A stretch of DNA of 64,000 nucleotides from Sulfitobacter sp. CW3. GTDB taxonomy: Bacteria > Pseudomonadota > Alphaproteobacteria > Rhodobacterales > Rhodobacteraceae. The stretch covers positions 310,001 through 374,000 of the forward strand of contig NZ_JAHXRL010000004.1 of assembly GCF_019392245.1 (NCBI RefSeq), given 5' to 3'. Positions 1 through 8,157 of this stretch are shown here, piece by piece (positions within the stretch are counted from its first letter, which is position 1; every line of letters begins with the position of its first letter). Position numbers and translations under genes: made by a program. The notes under the pieces are model-generated. The model made no database searches. It was not told the origin of the DNA and saw only the letters and a list, made by a program, of their open reading frames with translations.

Positions 1-637
1 CGGCCATTGCTTGGGCGGCAGCATCAGGGTCTTTCACGCGAAAAGCGTCCAGTAGGTCGGCGTGTTTGTCGGGGAGGTTGGATGTTCCAAAGCGCCCACA
101 TACGACCCGCAAGGAAGGACCAAAGCGCAGCCACAAGCGATCAACGGTTTCGGCCATTATCGGTGCATCTGCACAGCGGTAAATATCGGAATGGAACTGA
201 TAGTTTTGCGTCAAATATTCGCCAATATCGCCGCGCAAAATGGCATCATTCAGCGCATCATCGGTCTGCTTTAGGGCTTCCAAAATATCTTTGGTCATGC
301 GGGTTGCTGCACGGTGAGCAAGCTCGGCCTCTAGCGTTTTTCGCATAAAACCAAGCTCCTCAACGCCATCTGGCGACAGGACAGGTACCGAGACACGGCG
401 GTTTCCCTGATGCACTAACGCGCCTTCGGCAATCAAGCGGCGTAATGCTTCTCGGACCGGGGTCATGCCTGCGCCCAGCGCCGTGATCAGCCCTTGAATC
501 GTCACGGGTTGCCCCGGTGCCAGATCGCCAAACAATATCTGACTGCGCAACTGCTGATAGACATGTTGATGTGCCGGAATTCTTGCGCCCTCAACTTGGA
601 TTGGCACCGGTGGTGTTTGTACGTCAGAACGGATCAT
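1..637 (-). CDS. GntR-family regulator with FCD domain (3' end outside window)
   Basis: Translating the minus strand from the ATG at 637 gives at least 212 residues with no stop before the window edge, so the C-terminus is missing. A stop codon (TGA) lies directly before the ATG, which fixes the start. Residues about 24-90 form a GntR winged helix (HVYQQLRSQILFGDLAPGQ, then TPVREALRRLIAEGAL). From about residue 95 the helical FCD ligand-binding domain follows (ELGFMRKTLEAELAHRAA, then FHSDIYRCADAP). Regulators of this type bind small organic acids or amines and usually repress a neighbouring operon. It is divergent from the polyamine transport genes, so I infer that it controls them; the ligand is unknown. 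The family call is firm and the target is inference. Confidence 0.9.
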   Translation of the reverse strand, partial: MIRSDVQTPPVPIQVEGARIPAHQHVYQQLRSQILFGDLAPGQPVTIQGLITALGAGMTPVREALRRLIAEGALVHQGNRRVSVPVLSPDGVEELGFMRKTLEAELAHRAATRMTKDILEALKQTDDALNDAILRGDIGEYLTQNYQFHSDIYRCADAPIMAETVDRLWLRFGPSLRVVCGRFGTSNLPDKHADLLDAFRVKDPDAAAQAMA

Positions 638-783
638 TCAATATGCCCAAAAACTGTTCAGCTCGTGTTGCTTGCGCTATCTGCGCCTGCGTGAAATCAT
701 AAATTATCTTGTCGTAAGACGCAAAACTTGATCAAATTGATCAAAGGCCTGGATCAACCAAGCCTATCTAACGGGAGCAAAGA
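638..783. promoter_or_regulatory. Divergent promoter region with palindromic operator candidates
   Basis: This 146-bp region lies between the GntR-type regulator and the potF-like gene. It contains TTGATCAAATTGATCAA at 728-744, a 17-bp palindrome built from two copies of TTGATCAA. A third partial half-site, GGATCAA, lies at 751-757. Upstream, TCGTAAGACGC at 712-722 is one base away from the TNGTNNNACNA consensus reported for FCD-type GntR regulators. Either could be the operator. A purine-rich ribosome site (ACGGGAGCAAAGA) precedes the ATG at 784. Confidence 0.55.
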
Positions 784-1869
784 ATGAAATATCGTATTCT
801 AGGTGGCGTTGCGGCCACTGCAATGATCGCCACAAGCGCGCTGGGCGAAGAAGTGCGGGTCTATAACTGGTCCGACTACATCGACGAATCGCTGCTTGAG
901 AAATTCGAAACCGAAACTGGCATTGATCTCATCTATGATGTCTTTGACAGCAACGAGGTGCTTGAAACCAAAATGCTGGCTGGCGGGTCGGGTTATGATG
1001 TCGTCGTGCCATCGGGCACATTCTTGCAACGTCAGATTTCGGCGGGTGCGTTCCAGAAGCTCGATAAATCCAAACTTTCGAACATCGGCAACATGTGGGA
1101 CGTGATCGATAATCGCGTGTCAAAATATGACCCCGGTAACGAATATGCGATCAACTATATGTGGGGCACCACTGGCTTCGGCGTGAACATCAACAAGGTC
1201 AAAGAAGTTCTCGGCGAAGATGCACCAGTAGATTCGCTGGCATTGGTGCTGGATCCGTCGAACATGGAAAAGCTAGCCGAATGCGGCGTTCATTTCCTGG
1301 ATGCGCCGGCTGAAATGATCCCCGCTGCGCTGAAATTCCTGGGCGAAGACCCCGATGCGCAAGATCCGGAAACCATCGCCAAGGCCGAACCTGTACTGGC
1401 TGCCGTGGCACCGTACGTACAAAAATTCCACAGCTCTGAATATATTAACGCATTGGCCAACGGTGATATCTGTGTGGCCTTTGGATGGTCAGGCGACATT
1501 TTGCAGGCGCGCGACCGCGCAGCAGAGGCCGATAACGGCGTCGAGATCGAATACTATGCACCGAAAGAAGGTGCTTTGATGTGGTTTGACAACATGGCGA
1601 TCCCTGTGGACGCGCCCAATCCGGACGCTGCGCATAAATTCCTGAACTTCATCATGGATGCACAAAACATGGCCGCAGCGTCGAACTATGTTTATTATGC
1701 TAACGGCAACAAGGCGAGCCAGGAGTTTCTGGTGGAAGACGTGATCGGGGATCCAGCGATTTACCCAGACGCGGCGACACTGGAAAACCTTTATACCACG
1801 TCGCCCTATGCGCCCAAAGTCCAACGTGTTGTGACGCGTCTTTGGACCAAGGTTAAATCCGGCACCTAA
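784..1869 (+). CDS. potF: Polyamine ABC transporter, periplasmic binding protein
   Basis: 361 residues. A signal peptide is visible at the N-terminus (MKYRILGGVAATAMIATSALG), followed by the PotD/PotF-type start of the mature protein (EVRVYNWSDYIDESLLEKFE) and the conserved stretch YDVVVPSGTFLQRQI. It binds a polyamine such as putrescine or spermidine in the periplasm and delivers it to the permease. Length matches the family. It is the first gene of a five-gene operon with the ATPase, two permeases and a PuuB-like oxidase, which supports putrescine as substrate. Substrate specificity cannot be read from sequence alone. Confidence 0.93.
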   Translation: MKYRILGGVAATAMIATSALGEEVRVYNWSDYIDESLLEKFETETGIDLIYDVFDSNEVLETKMLAGGSGYDVVVPSGTFLQRQISAGAFQKLDKSKLSNIGNMWDVIDNRVSKYDPGNEYAINYMWGTTGFGVNINKVKEVLGEDAPVDSLALVLDPSNMEKLAECGVHFLDAPAEMIPAALKFLGEDPDAQDPETIAKAEPVLAAVAPYVQKFHSSEYINALANGDICVAFGWSGDILQARDRAAEADNGVEIEYYAPKEGALMWFDNMAIPVDAPNPDAAHKFLNFIMDAQNMAAASNYVYYANGNKASQEFLVEDVIGDPAIYPDAATLENLYTTSPYAPKVQRVVTRLWTKVKSGT

Positions 1870-1882
1870 GCCGATTATAACG

Positions 1883-1906
1883 GGGCAGGGCTATTCGGCC
1901 TTGCCC
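1883..1906 (+). terminator. Intercistronic hairpin after potF
   Basis: GGGCAGGGC (1883-1891) pairs with GCCTTGCCC (1898-1906) over nine base pairs including one G-U, with a six-base loop, and TTT follows. It lies 14 bp after the potF stop and inside the operon. Such hairpins after binding-protein genes commonly act as leaky terminators or 3' stabilisers that raise binding-protein levels over the membrane subunits. Confidence 0.55.
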
Positions 1907-1953
1907 TTTGCTGCCCCCGCCGCCTGCCGGACTGTTCAAAGGAATGCCCCTAA

Positions 1954-3081
1954 GTGAGCCAGAAAATATTTGCCCCTTGGGATGACCCGAATGAAAAGCC
2001 GTTGATCCGGTTTGAAAACGTCACCAAGAAGTTTGGTGATTTCACCGCGATCGATGATCTGACACTGAACATCTACGAGAAAGAATTCTTTGCTTTGCTG
2101 GGGCCATCGGGCTGCGGCAAGACAACGATGATGCGTATGTTGGCAGGTTTCGAAAACCCGACATCGGGCAAAATGGAACTGGCGGGCAAGAATATTGCCG
2201 GTATTCCACCCAACAAGCGGGCCGTGAACATGATGTTCCAGTCCTATGCATTGTTTCCACATCTTAGCGTTTGGGAGAACATCGCCTTTGGCCTCAAGCG
2301 GGGCGATATGGACAAACGCTCCATTGCGGCCCGTGTCGAAGAGATGCTCAAGCTGACGCGATTGACCAAATTTGCAGGTCGGAAGCCGCATCAGATTTCA
2401 GGTGGCCAGCGCCAGCGCGTGGCCCTTGCGCGGTCCTTGGCGAAGGCTCCAAAGTTGTTGCTGTTGGATGAACCGCTTGGCGCGTTGGACAAGAAATTGA
2501 GGCAAGATACCCAATTTGAACTAATGGATATTCAAGAGGGCACGGGCACGACATTTGTTATCGTGACCCATGACCAAGAAGAGGCGATGACCGTCGCAAG
2601 CCGGGTCGCGGTGATGGACGAAGGGCGCATTATTCAGGTCGCGACGCCCGATGGTATCTATGAGGCACCTAATTCAGTTTACGTTGCTGATTTTATCGGG
2701 GACGTGAACATTATCGAAGGAACGGCCAAACCTACGGGTGATGGTGTGTATTCTCTTGCTTGGGCCGAGAACGAGGCACCGTTTATGGCGACCTCGGATG
2801 TGCCGTTCAGCGATGGGCAAAAAGCGCATCTTGCCATTAGGCCGGAAAAGATTTCGATCACGACCGAAAAGCCCGAAGATGCAAAGAATGCCGTACAGGG
2901 CAGCGTGTTGGATATCGCGTATCTGGGCAACCTCAGCACCTATCACGTTCAACTGACGGGTGGGCAAATCATCAAGGCGCAGACAGCAAATACCCGTCGT
3001 CTTTCCCGGCGCAGTATCACCTGGGAAGACAAAGTCTGGATCTCGTGGAGCGCGACCGCTGGCGTGCTGCTAGAGCAATGA
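1954..3081 (+). CDS. potG: Polyamine ABC transporter, ATP-binding subunit
   Basis: 375 residues from a GTG start. The nucleotide-binding domain has Walker A GPSGCGKTT (residues 50-58), Q-loop FQSYALFPH, signature SGGQRQRVALARS, Walker B LLLLDEP and the H-loop VTHDQEEA. A TOBE-type regulatory domain fills the last 120 residues or so. It energises import together with the PotH- and PotI-like permeases. The N-terminal extension (MSQKIFAPWDDPNEKPLIRF) is typical of PotG rather than PotA. The stop overlaps the ATG of the next gene, so translation is probably coupled. Confidence 0.95.
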   Translation: MSQKIFAPWDDPNEKPLIRFENVTKKFGDFTAIDDLTLNIYEKEFFALLGPSGCGKTTMMRMLAGFENPTSGKMELAGKNIAGIPPNKRAVNMMFQSYALFPHLSVWENIAFGLKRGDMDKRSIAARVEEMLKLTRLTKFAGRKPHQISGGQRQRVALARSLAKAPKLLLLDEPLGALDKKLRQDTQFELMDIQEGTGTTFVIVTHDQEEAMTVASRVAVMDEGRIIQVATPDGIYEAPNSVYVADFIGDVNIIEGTAKPTGDGVYSLAWAENEAPFMATSDVPFSDGQKAHLAIRPEKISITTEKPEDAKNAVQGSVLDIAYLGNLSTYHVQLTGGQIIKAQTANTRRLSRRSITWEDKVWISWSATAGVLLEQ

Positions 3082-3959
3082 ATATGCGGCGCTTTTTCCT
3101 GATCGCGGTGCCCTATGCCTGGCTGTTGGCGCTGTTTCTGATCCCGTTCTTTATTGTGTTCAAGATATCGCTATCTGATTTGGCGCTGTCAATTCCGCCC
3201 TATACGCCGACGATGAAAGACGGCTTTGGGCAGATGATCAAAGCCTTTGATTTTGAGAACTTTGTTTTTCTGACGACGGATGATCTGTATTGGAAGGCCT
3301 ATCTAAGCAGCCTTAAGATCGCATTGATTTCGACGGTTCTGGCGCTGTTGGTCGGGTATCCGATGGCATATGGAATGGCGCGCGCCCCCGAAGAGTGGCG
3401 GCCCACCTTGATGATGCTGGTGATCCTGCCGTTCTGGACCAGCTTTTTGATCCGCGTTTATGCGTGGGTCGGCATCCTGAGCAACGAGGGTTTCCTTAAC
3501 CAGTTTTTGTTGTGGACGGGCCTGATTTCCGCGCCTCTGACCATCATGAACACGACAACTGCTGTCTACATCGGGATCGTCTATACCTATCTGCCGTTTA
3601 TGATCCTGCCCATTTACGCCGCGCTTGACCGGTTGGATGAATCATTGATCGAAGCGGCCGAAGATCTGGGATGTTCGCGCATCAAGGCGTTCTGGCTGGT
3701 GACAATTCCGCTGTCTCGTAACGGCATCATCGCGGGTTGTTTTCTGGTCTTTATCCCGGCGTTGGGCGAGTTCGTTATCCCATCGCTTTTGGGCGGTTCT
3801 GGTACATTGATGATCGGCAAGGTGCTGTTCGAGGAATTCTTTAACAACCGCGATTGGCCGGTGGCCAGTGCTGTCGCTGTGATCTTGTTGCTGATCCTGA
3901 TCGTGCCGATCATCCTGTTCCAGCGCAACCAGCAGCGCCAAGCGGAGGCTGAAACATGA
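3078..3959 (+). CDS. potH: Polyamine ABC transporter, permease
   Basis: 293 residues from the ATG at 3078, which overlaps the potG stop (ATGA). An upstream in-frame TTG at 3045 would lie inside potG and is less likely. It has about six membrane helices and the binding-protein-dependent permease EAA loop (EAAEDLGCSRIKAFWLVTIPLSRNGI), the contact site for the ATPase. The long periplasmic segment after the first helix is typical of PotB/PotH. It forms a heterodimeric channel with the next gene product. Confidence 0.94.
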   Translation: MNMRRFFLIAVPYAWLLALFLIPFFIVFKISLSDLALSIPPYTPTMKDGFGQMIKAFDFENFVFLTTDDLYWKAYLSSLKIALISTVLALLVGYPMAYGMARAPEEWRPTLMMLVILPFWTSFLIRVYAWVGILSNEGFLNQFLLWTGLISAPLTIMNTTTAVYIGIVYTYLPFMILPIYAALDRLDESLIEAAEDLGCSRIKAFWLVTIPLSRNGIIAGCFLVFIPALGEFVIPSLLGGSGTLMIGKVLFEEFFNNRDWPVASAVAVILLLILIVPIILFQRNQQRQAEAET

Positions 3960-4777
3960 GACGTACAAGCTGGTTCAACGTCACGTCGCTGACCCTTGGG
4001 TTCGCGTTTTTGTACCTGCCGATGGTCTTGTTGGTCATCTATAGCTTCAACAGCTCGAAACTGGTGACAGTCTGGGCAGGGTTTTCGACCAAATGGTATG
4101 GCGAGCTGGTCCAGAACGACGCGTTTCTGGATGCCGCGATGGTCACGCTTAAGGTAGCTGTGGCGTCGTCAACCTTGGCGACGATACTGGGTACAATGGC
4201 GGCCTATGTGTTGGTACGGGGCGGTCGGTTCTTGGGCCGTACTTTATTCTCGGGCATGATTTATGCGCCGCTCGTAATGCCCGAAGTGATCACTGGCCTG
4301 TCGCTTTTGCTGTTGTTCATCGGAATAGGATTGGACCGCGGCGTGCTCACCATCGTTCTGGCACACACAACGTTTTCAATGTGTTACGTGTCGGTCGTTG
4401 TCTCATCGCGCCTGGTGTCATTCGATCGCTCGCTCGAGGAAGCGGCCCTTGATCTGGGGTGTTCGCCGTTCGATGCGTTTCGCCTTGTGACGTTGCCCAT
4501 CATCGCACCGGCCGTGATTTCGGGTTGGTTGCTTGCGTTCACCTTGTCGCTGGATGATTTGGTGATTGCGTCGTTTACCACTGGCCCGTCGTCAACTACC
4601 CTCCCGATCAAGATCTGGAGCGCGGTACGTTTGGGTGTGTCCCCCGAGATCAACGCATTATCGACGCTGATGATTGGTATCGTGACAGTGGGCGTGATTA
4701 GTGCTTCGTTGATTTCCAAACGTAATGCAGTCAAAGCACAACAAGACATGCAGGCAGCGGAACGCGGGGCAACGTGA
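3956..4777 (+). CDS. potI: Polyamine ABC transporter, second permease
   Basis: 273 residues with six predicted membrane helices and a clear EAA loop (EEAALDLGCSPFDAFRLVTLP). It overlaps potH by ATGA (3956-3959) and the next gene by GTGA, so potG through the oxidase read as one coupled unit. It is the PotC/PotI-type partner of PotH. Family assignment is firm; PotI rather than PotC is inferred from the PotG-type ATPase and the oxidase gene in the operon. Confidence 0.93.
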   Translation: MRRTSWFNVTSLTLGFAFLYLPMVLLVIYSFNSSKLVTVWAGFSTKWYGELVQNDAFLDAAMVTLKVAVASSTLATILGTMAAYVLVRGGRFLGRTLFSGMIYAPLVMPEVITGLSLLLLFIGIGLDRGVLTIVLAHTTFSMCYVSVVVSSRLVSFDRSLEEAALDLGCSPFDAFRLVTLPIIAPAVISGWLLAFTLSLDDLVIASFTTGPSSTTLPIKIWSAVRLGVSPEINALSTLMIGIVTVGVISASLISKRNAVKAQQDMQAAERGAT

Positions 4778-6102
4778 AGCATATTTACGACGAGTTCGCT
4801 TATAGCGATGCGCCACGGGCGAATTGTTGGTGGGATGAAACTTGCGAGGCTGTCGAACGCCCCGCTTTGGACCGGGATGAAACCTGCGACGTCGCGATCA
4901 TCGGCGGTGGGTTCACGGGGTTGTCTGCGGCCCTGCATCTGGCGCAGGCGGGTGTAAAGGTCCTTGTTCTAGAAAGCCGCTATGTCGGATGGGGTGCCTC
5001 GGGGCGCAACGGCGGCTTTTGTTGTCTTGGCGGGGGCCGGTTAAGCGATCAAGCGCTTGACCGGAAGTTCGGTCGCGACAGCCGGCTTGCCTTTCGGCGC
5101 GCTGAACTGGCTGCGATCAATTTGGTGGATACGTTAACCAAAGAACACAATATCGAGATTGACCGCCATTCTGACGGCGAAACAGAGCTGGCGCATCGCG
5201 CCAAAGATATGACGGCTTTGCGTGCCCGCGTTCCGGAAATCAAAGAGAACTACGGCCTTGAGGCGACGCTGATCGAGAAGCGCGAGCTTGCAGATCACGG
5301 GCTGCGTGGCGATTTTCACGGCGGACTTACAATTCCCGCTGGTTTTGCCCTGAACCCGCGAAAATATGTAACGGGTTTGGCAGCCGCAGCCGGGCAGGCA
5401 GGCGCGGTCATTTACCATGAAACGACGGCGCAAAACATCGTCAAGACATCAAGCGGCTATCAGGTTCAGACGAAAAGCGGCTCCGTCAAAGCCAAGAATT
5501 TGCTGATTGCCACGAACGGATATTCCTCGGAAGACCTGCCAGATTGGATGGCGGGCCGGTATATGCCTGCGCAATCAAGCGTGATCGTCACCCGTCCGTT
5601 GACCGACGAAGAGATCAAGGCCGCAGGCTGGTTTAGCAATCAAATGGTCTATGACAGCCGATACCTGCTGCATTATTTCAGGCTGATGCCGGACCGCCGG
5701 ATGCTGTTTGGGATGCGTGGTGGATTAATGACAGGCCCGTCGGCAGAAAAGTATGCGATTGCCAATGTCAGGCGGGATTTTGAACAGTTCTTTCCTGCGT
5801 GGCGACATGTTGAGACACCGCACAGCTGGTCGGGAATGGTCTGTCTTTCCCGCGAACATATGCCGTTTGTTGGGGAAGTACCTGACAATAAAGGGATGTT
5901 TGCAAGCCTTTGTTATCATGGAAACGGCGTTGCGATGGGTACCTATTGTGGCGCGCTCGCGGCCCACACGATCCTCGGAGAGACCGACAAGTTACCTTTC
6001 CCGATCGCGATTAAAACGCCATTAACCCGATTTGAGCTGGGCGGCTTTCGGCGGGCGTTGTTGCCGTTCGCCTATTTGTGGTATGGGCTCGCGGATCGAT
6101 AG
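4774..6102 (+). CDS. puuB: FAD-dependent oxidoreductase, gamma-glutamylputrescine oxidase-like
   Basis: 442 residues from a GTG overlapping the potI stop. The Rossmann FAD motif is VAIIGGGFTGLSAALHLAQAG (about residues 40-60) and ends in the acidic residue of VLVLES, as in DAO-family flavoenzymes. The stretch VGWGASGRNGG is characteristic of PuuB and related amine oxidases. PuuB oxidises gamma-glutamylputrescine to the aldehyde in putrescine breakdown. Placement at the end of a putrescine-type transport operon fits import followed by oxidation. The exact amine substrate is inferred. Confidence 0.82.
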   Translation: MKHIYDEFAYSDAPRANCWWDETCEAVERPALDRDETCDVAIIGGGFTGLSAALHLAQAGVKVLVLESRYVGWGASGRNGGFCCLGGGRLSDQALDRKFGRDSRLAFRRAELAAINLVDTLTKEHNIEIDRHSDGETELAHRAKDMTALRARVPEIKENYGLEATLIEKRELADHGLRGDFHGGLTIPAGFALNPRKYVTGLAAAAGQAGAVIYHETTAQNIVKTSSGYQVQTKSGSVKAKNLLIATNGYSSEDLPDWMAGRYMPAQSSVIVTRPLTDEEIKAAGWFSNQMVYDSRYLLHYFRLMPDRRMLFGMRGGLMTGPSAEKYAIANVRRDFEQFFPAWRHVETPHSWSGMVCLSREHMPFVGEVPDNKGMFASLCYHGNGVAMGTYCGALAAHTILGETDKLPFPIAIKTPLTRFELGGFRRALLPFAYLWYGLADR

Positions 6103-6163
6103 AGCATTTTTCCTAACGTGCTTCTTATCAACTTTTATCAATTGAGTTTACGGGGTTAGACCG

Positions 6164-7483
6164 ATGAAAATTGCGATGATTGGCACGGGCTACGTTGGTT
6201 TGGTTTCTGGTGTTTGTTTTTCAGACTTTGGTCACGATGTTGTTTGCGTCGACAAAGACCCCAATAAGATAGCGCAGCTTGAACAAGGGATCGTTCCGAT
6301 TTACGAGCCCGGCCTCGATGATCTGATGGCCAAGAATGTGAGTGCTGGCCGCCTTTCCTTTTCCGTAGATTTGCAGGCCGCAGTTGACGGTGCCGATGCT
6401 GTGTTCATCGCGGTTGGTACGCCGACGCGCCGGGGCGATGGACATGCTGATCTGACCTATGTCATGGCCGCTGCGACCGAGATTGCGAATGCGCTCACCG
6501 AGTATGCGGTGATCGTGACTAAATCGACAGTCCCAGTCGGGACAAACCGTAAGGTCCAAGAGACGATTTCCAAGGCAAACCCCAGTGCCGAGTTTGATAT
6601 TGCGTCGAACCCCGAGTTTCTGCGCGAAGGTGCCGCGATTGATGATTTCATGCGCCCGGACCGTGTTGTTGTCGGCGTTGAAGACGCGCGGGCAGCCGAA
6701 GTAATGGGCGCGATCTATCGCCCGTTGTCGCTGCGTGAATTTGCGATCATGTTTACGGATCTCGAAAGCGCCGAGATGATAAAATATGCGGCTAACGCCT
6801 TTCTCGCGATGAAAATCACATTCATCAACGAGATCGCATCGCTTTGCGAGCGTACCGGTGCAGATGTTAAAATGGTATCCAAGGGGATGGGCCTTGATAA
6901 CCGGATTGGCTCCAAGTTCCTGCATGCCGGACCCGGTTATGGCGGGAGCTGTTTTCCAAAGGATACTCAGGCACTGGCGCGCATGGGCCAGGATCATTCA
7001 GTCCCGATGCAGTTGACCGAAACAGTGATCAAGGTGAACGACGAGGTAAAGCGCAGAATGGTCGATAAAGTGGTCGATATCTGTGGCGGATCGGTAAATG
7101 GCAAAACAATTGCCGTTCTTGGCGTTACTTTTAAACCCAACACAGATGATATGCGCGATGCACCAAGCCTGACTATCGTTCCGGCGCTTGTCGGGAACGG
7201 CGCAAAGGTTCGTGTGGTGGACCCGCAAGGCAAGCACGAAGGCGAGGCATTGCTGCCCGGTGTTTCATGGATCGAAGACGCGTATCAGGCTGTGGAAAAT
7301 GCTGATGCGTTGGTTATTCTGACCGAGTGGAATGAATTCAGGGCGCTAGACCTGAATCGAATGGCTGAACGCATGGCGACGCCAACCATGGCCGATTTGC
7401 GCAACATCTATTCCCCCAAAGACGCGAAAAACGCCGGTTTTAGCGCCTATGTTTCGATTGGTCGCGAAGGTTTCGGGGTTTAA
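6164..7483 (+). CDS. ugd: UDP-glucose 6-dehydrogenase
   Basis: 439 residues, full length. NAD-binding motif MIGTGYVGLVSGVCFSDFGH at the N-terminus; catalytic cysteine C263 in GPGYGGSCFPKD; the C-terminal dehydrogenase domain has the conserved GVTFKPNTDDMRDAPS. It oxidises UDP-glucose to UDP-glucuronate for exopolysaccharide or lipopolysaccharide synthesis. A GDP-mannose dehydrogenase is an alternative, but the motif context fits UDP-glucose better. No polysaccharide genes are adjacent. It ends in a 4-bp convergent overlap with flgD. Confidence 0.93.
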   Translation: MKIAMIGTGYVGLVSGVCFSDFGHDVVCVDKDPNKIAQLEQGIVPIYEPGLDDLMAKNVSAGRLSFSVDLQAAVDGADAVFIAVGTPTRRGDGHADLTYVMAAATEIANALTEYAVIVTKSTVPVGTNRKVQETISKANPSAEFDIASNPEFLREGAAIDDFMRPDRVVVGVEDARAAEVMGAIYRPLSLREFAIMFTDLESAEMIKYAANAFLAMKITFINEIASLCERTGADVKMVSKGMGLDNRIGSKFLHAGPGYGGSCFPKDTQALARMGQDHSVPMQLTETVIKVNDEVKRRMVDKVVDICGGSVNGKTIAVLGVTFKPNTDDMRDAPSLTIVPALVGNGAKVRVVDPQGKHEGEALLPGVSWIEDAYQAVENADALVILTEWNEFRALDLNRMAERMATPTMADLRNIYSPKDAKNAGFSAYVSIGREGFGV

Positions 7484-8145
7484 TCAGCTTCTCGTAACGC
7501 AGTGACGTCGGTTGTTGCGATCTTACTACCCCCTGCAAGGACCAGATGCGTGGCACCCCCTTCAATTCGCGCTTCGGTGATACGTGAATATGTTGTGGCA
7601 TCGGTTTCGCCGATCGATTCCCCGGCTTTAAAGCTTTCTACCTTGAAGCTGTAATTCCCGTTGGGCAAAGCTGCGCCAGTTGAAGAAACACTGGCCCACT
7701 GAACAGGATCGTTAGAGACGGGGATAAGGCCGCGCTGCACTTCTGCACCTTGGGCATTGTAAGCCACGAGCTCCGCGCGATCTGCACCCGCTGTTGCGGT
7801 CGGCAGGACAGTAATGGGCGATCCGTTATATTCGACAGGGGCAGTTGTTCGTGCTTCCATCCCGATCCAGCTTGCGATCTGACTGATGCCGCCACCGCTA
7901 AGCTGTGTTGACAATGCGGTCAGCAGGTCGTTGGAAAGGACTTGCTGTTCGACCATAGAGAATTGCGCCAGCTGTGCCGAGTATTCAGATGAATCAATTG
8001 GTTCCAGCGGATCTTGATAGCGCGCCTGGGTGGTCAGCATTTGCAGAAACGTTTCAAAGTCAGACGATATGACGCTTTTGGGTTTTACGGCAGTTGCTGA
8101 GGCTTGATTTGTAGGCGCGGTGAAGGTTGTTTCGGTGACTGTCAT
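7480..8145 (-). CDS. flgD: Flagellar hook assembly scaffold FlgD
   Basis: 221 residues. The N-terminal FlgD domain is clear: FETFLQMLTTQARYQDPLEPIDSSEYSAQLAQFSMVEQQ. A central region (GMEARTTAPVEYNG...NGNYSFKVESF) matches the FlgD tudor/FlgD-Ig type fold. FlgD caps the growing hook and lets FlgE subunits polymerise. It follows fliK by 12 bp, and the two are probably cotranscribed. FlgD is only useful with an intact hook protein, so the damaged flgE downstream matters for its role here. Confidence 0.92.
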   Translation of the reverse strand: MTVTETTFTAPTNQASATAVKPKSVISSDFETFLQMLTTQARYQDPLEPIDSSEYSAQLAQFSMVEQQVLSNDLLTALSTQLSGGGISQIASWIGMEARTTAPVEYNGSPITVLPTATAGADRAELVAYNAQGAEVQRGLIPVSNDPVQWASVSSTGAALPNGNYSFKVESFKAGESIGETDATTYSRITEARIEGGATHLVLAGGSKIATTDVTALREAD

Positions 8146-8157
8146 GTAAATCTTTCC

